From the NCBI GenBank assembly GCA_963710315.1, contig CAVPZW010000007.1, positions 310,001 to 374,000 on the forward strand: DNA of 64,000 nt, given 5' to 3'. The position numbers and the translations under genes are program-made. The notes beneath the pieces are model-generated. The model did not search any database. It was not told where the DNA came from and was given only the letters and a program-made list of their open reading frames with translations. Shown here one piece after another: positions 62,371 to 64,000 of this stretch; positions within the stretch are counted from its first letter, which is position 1; every line of letters starts with the position of its first letter. This DNA comes from Palsa-360 sp963710315. GTDB lineage: Bacteria > Acidobacteriota > Terriglobia > Acidiferrales > UBA7541.

Positions 62371-62444
62371 GGTATCGCGGGCTTCAGCCTCCGGGGGTTA
62401 GTCTTTGCAAGGACTAACCCCCGCAGGCTGAAGCCTGCGCCACT
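62371..62444. repeat. dispersed hairpin repeat (GGCTTCAGCCTG family)
   Basis: Left arm GCGGGCTTCAGCCTCCGGGG and right arm CCCCGCAGGCTGAAGCCTGC pair, with GTTAGTC and GACTAAC inside and a short loop TTTGCAAG. Same family as 14781-14852 and 20626-20699. It lies in the gap upstream of the FadB-like operon. Confidence 0.87.
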
Positions 62445-62474
62445 GAATTCCGAGTCATCGCACATTGCAAACTT

Positions 62475-63809
62475 CTAGAGCGAATGCGGAGATTGCGCGG
62501 CGAGAAAATCCTCGCGATAGGGACGATACGCGGCCAGAAACGCGAACCACATCAGCACCGACGCCGCGCCGATGGTCACCGCCATCGAAGCGCCCAGCAT
62601 TTTCTCGCTGTGAAAAAAATAATCGTTCAGCAATCCCGGCAACAGCGGCCCCAGCGTAACTCCGCCGAAACTCATAATGAAGAGGAAGAGCGCGGACATT
62701 TGCCCGCGCATTTGGTTCGGAAAAATTAATTGCAGCGCCGCGTAAGAGCAGCCAATCGGCAACGCCAGAAGAAAGATTCCCGCGGCAAGAAGGATCGTCG
62801 CCCATTTTGCGTTGCCGATGGTTAGCGCCAGCGGAAAGAAAATGGCGGACCCCACCGCGCTGAGCACGCCGACACGCAGCGGAGCCTCCAGCCTTCCGCG
62901 CCGTTGCCAGTAATCGCTCAAACTCCCGCCGGCGTACATCCCTAAACATCCGAGGGTTAGGATGAGGACACCCAGCACGCGGCCGGATTTTCCGGGAGTC
63001 CACTCATAGGTGCGCTGCAGAAACGTAGGCCCCCAGGCCAGGAATGCGTAGCCACATATCGACTGGAACACCATGCCGAGCGAGATGCCGGCCACGGACC
63101 ACTTGCGGAGACTCAAATGCTCCAGCACTTCGCGAAAACCGGGGCGCAGAGCATTTCCGTCCGTGGAGCGAAGGAGCGACTTGCGTTGCGGCTCACGAAT
63201 AGTCAGCGTAAGCAGCGCGATCAAAAGTCCGGGGACGCCAACCACCAGAAACGCGGCGCGCCAGGAAGCGATTGCACCCAGGATCGGCAAGACCAACTGC
63301 GGCCGCTGCGACAGGCTCTGCACCACGGACCCTCCGACAATCATGGCCAGCCCCGAGCCAAAATAGATGCCCATGGAATAGACGCTCAGGGCCAGGCCCA
63401 ACTGGCCGGGCGGAAAACAATCCGCGATCAGCGAAAAGGCCGACGGAGAAAGCGCGGCCTCGCCCACGCCCACTCCCATGCGCGTAAAGAAAAGCGGCCA
63501 GAACGTTTTCGCGGCGCTGCAAGCGGCCGTCAGAATACTCCAGAGGACGATTCCCGCAGTGATCAGCCTGCGCCGTGAGTACGTATCGGCCAGCTTCCCC
63601 AGCGGCAATCCCGCCAACGTGTAGAACAGTGCGAAGGACAATCCCTGGAGCAGCCCGACACGCGTGTCGCTGATATGCAAATCGCGCTTCATGGGCGCCA
63701 CCAGCAAGCTCAGGATCTGGCGGTCGATGAGCGAGAGGGCGTAGCAAAGCATCAGAACAAAAACGATGTACCAGGCGTAACGAAGCGATATGGGGCGCTC
63801 AGAAGTCAA
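62475..63809 (-). CDS. MFS transporter, spinster/aromatic-acid type
   Basis: The 444-residue carrier has 12 helices and MFS landmarks: LMLCYALSLIDRQILSLLVAPMKRDL (helix 1, acidic residue after NxxDR-like LIDRQI), GLPLGKLADTYSRRRLITAGI (helix 2-3 loop), GVGEAALSPSAFSLIADCFPP (helix 5 region with Gly-Glu). It resembles spinster-like carriers; in bacteria these often sit with catabolic operons, and here the FadB-like operon starts about 270 bp downstream on the same strand. It may import its aromatic substrate. Specificity cannot be read from sequence. Confidence 0.88.
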   Translation of the reverse strand: MTSERPISLRYAWYIVFVLMLCYALSLIDRQILSLLVAPMKRDLHISDTRVGLLQGLSFALFYTLAGLPLGKLADTYSRRRLITAGIVLWSILTAACSAAKTFWPLFFTRMGVGVGEAALSPSAFSLIADCFPPGQLGLALSVYSMGIYFGSGLAMIVGGSVVQSLSQRPQLVLPILGAIASWRAAFLVVGVPGLLIALLTLTIREPQRKSLLRSTDGNALRPGFREVLEHLSLRKWSVAGISLGMVFQSICGYAFLAWGPTFLQRTYEWTPGKSGRVLGVLILTLGCLGMYAGGSLSDYWQRRGRLEAPLRVGVLSAVGSAIFFPLALTIGNAKWATILLAAGIFLLALPIGCSYAALQLIFPNQMRGQMSALFLFIMSFGGVTLGPLLPGLLNDYFFHSEKMLGASMAVTIGAASVLMWFAFLAAYRPYREDFLAAQSPHSL

Positions 63810-63958
63810 ATAGCGGGTTTCCGAATCGGGCGAATTGACGATCTCCCTCTTGCCACAAGGAGTTCAGAGCAGTGCCATCCATGTATGGTCCAAAAGATAG
63901 GCGAATTCCGGCCATCGCGCAATGCCGCCGGGATAGCAGGAGCCGCAAAAAACTTTTC
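63810..63958. other. end-of-window intergenic
   Basis: No gene can be seen in the last 190 bases except the hairpin at 63959-64000. The MFS promoter probably lies at 63810-63900. Confidence 0.4.
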
Positions 63959-64000
63959 AGGCCCGATCGCAGGTGAAAGGATCCAGCTGCGATCGGGCCT
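63959..64000. terminator. perfect 14-bp stem-loop at the window edge, possible terminator
   Basis: AGGCCCGATCGCAG at 63959-63972 pairs perfectly with CTGCGATCGGGCCT at 63987-64000, with a 14-nt loop. Read on the minus strand it is followed after a few bases by TTTTTT, so it may stop a gene coming from outside the window. The loop is long for a terminator; a repeat or an operator is possible. Confidence 0.45.

Overview
The window looks like a chromosomal stretch of an Acidobacteriota (Terriglobia-like) genome. This is inferred from moderately high GC, two VWFA-type exported proteins of the kind common in that phylum, a very long SBBP/choice-of-anchor-D surface protein, a tad pilus locus ending in DUF192, a TonB-like protein, and many dispersed intergenic hairpins. 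No rRNA or other taxonomic marker is present, so the assignment is inference. There is no CRISPR array, prophage or complete secretion system.

Layout. 1-7 kb: a UBP-type zinc finger (cut by the window edge), a 3-methyladenine DNA glycosylase, a pyruvate carboxylase gene broken by about 20 single-base frameshifts, a PilZ protein and a DUF2252 protein. 7-24 kb: catabolic and transport genes, namely a Tat-type amidohydrolase, a Rieske oxygenase, an NCS2-like permease, a ModA-like binding protein, a LigC-type dehydrogenase, methylmalonate-semialdehyde dehydrogenase, two tandem atypical nucleoside hydrolases, a luciferase-like oxidoreductase and a BT1/MFS carrier. 23-27 kb: an FAD oxidoreductase translationally coupled to a multi-pass membrane protein. 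27-40.6 kb: a tad (Flp pilus) locus, all on the minus strand, with three Flp pilin copies plus one decayed copy, prepilin peptidase, CpaB (frameshifted), CpaC, CpaE, CpaF, TadB, TadC, TadE x2, TadG, a GT-C-like membrane protein and a 32-residue membrane peptide. 40.6-44 kb: DUF362, a squalene-cyclase-repeat protein and a sigma-54 activator, all carrying frameshifts in one contiguous 1.7-kb block. 44.5-52.3 kb: a TonB-like protein with internal repeats, a 1,393-residue surface protein and an outer-membrane barrel.

52.8-57.3 kb is the accessory hotspot. A tRNA-Arg(ACG) has its 3' half (42 bp) duplicated 1,085 bp downstream. Between the two copies lies a REP-associated tyrosine transposase framed by 44-bp inverted repeats. 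More copies of the same repeat family follow and cut into two RHS remnants. The larger remnant keeps an intact C-terminal tip resembling a SleB cell-wall hydrolase and overlaps an exported protein that is a plausible immunity partner.

57.3-63.8 kb: a minus-strand catabolic operon (enoyl-CoA hydratase/3-hydroxyacyl-CoA dehydrogenase fusion, feruloyl-CoA-synthetase-like ligase, metal-dependent hydrolase) with an MFS carrier upstream, suggesting side-chain degradation of hydroxycinnamate-like aromatics. With the Rieske oxygenase and LigC-type enzyme, the window hints at lignin-derived aromatic catabolism.

The clusters of single-base frameshifts (pyc; 41.3-43.1 kb; cpaB) have well-conserved protein sequence on either side of each shift. 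They are more likely local sequence errors than old gene decay, but only read-level data can decide.
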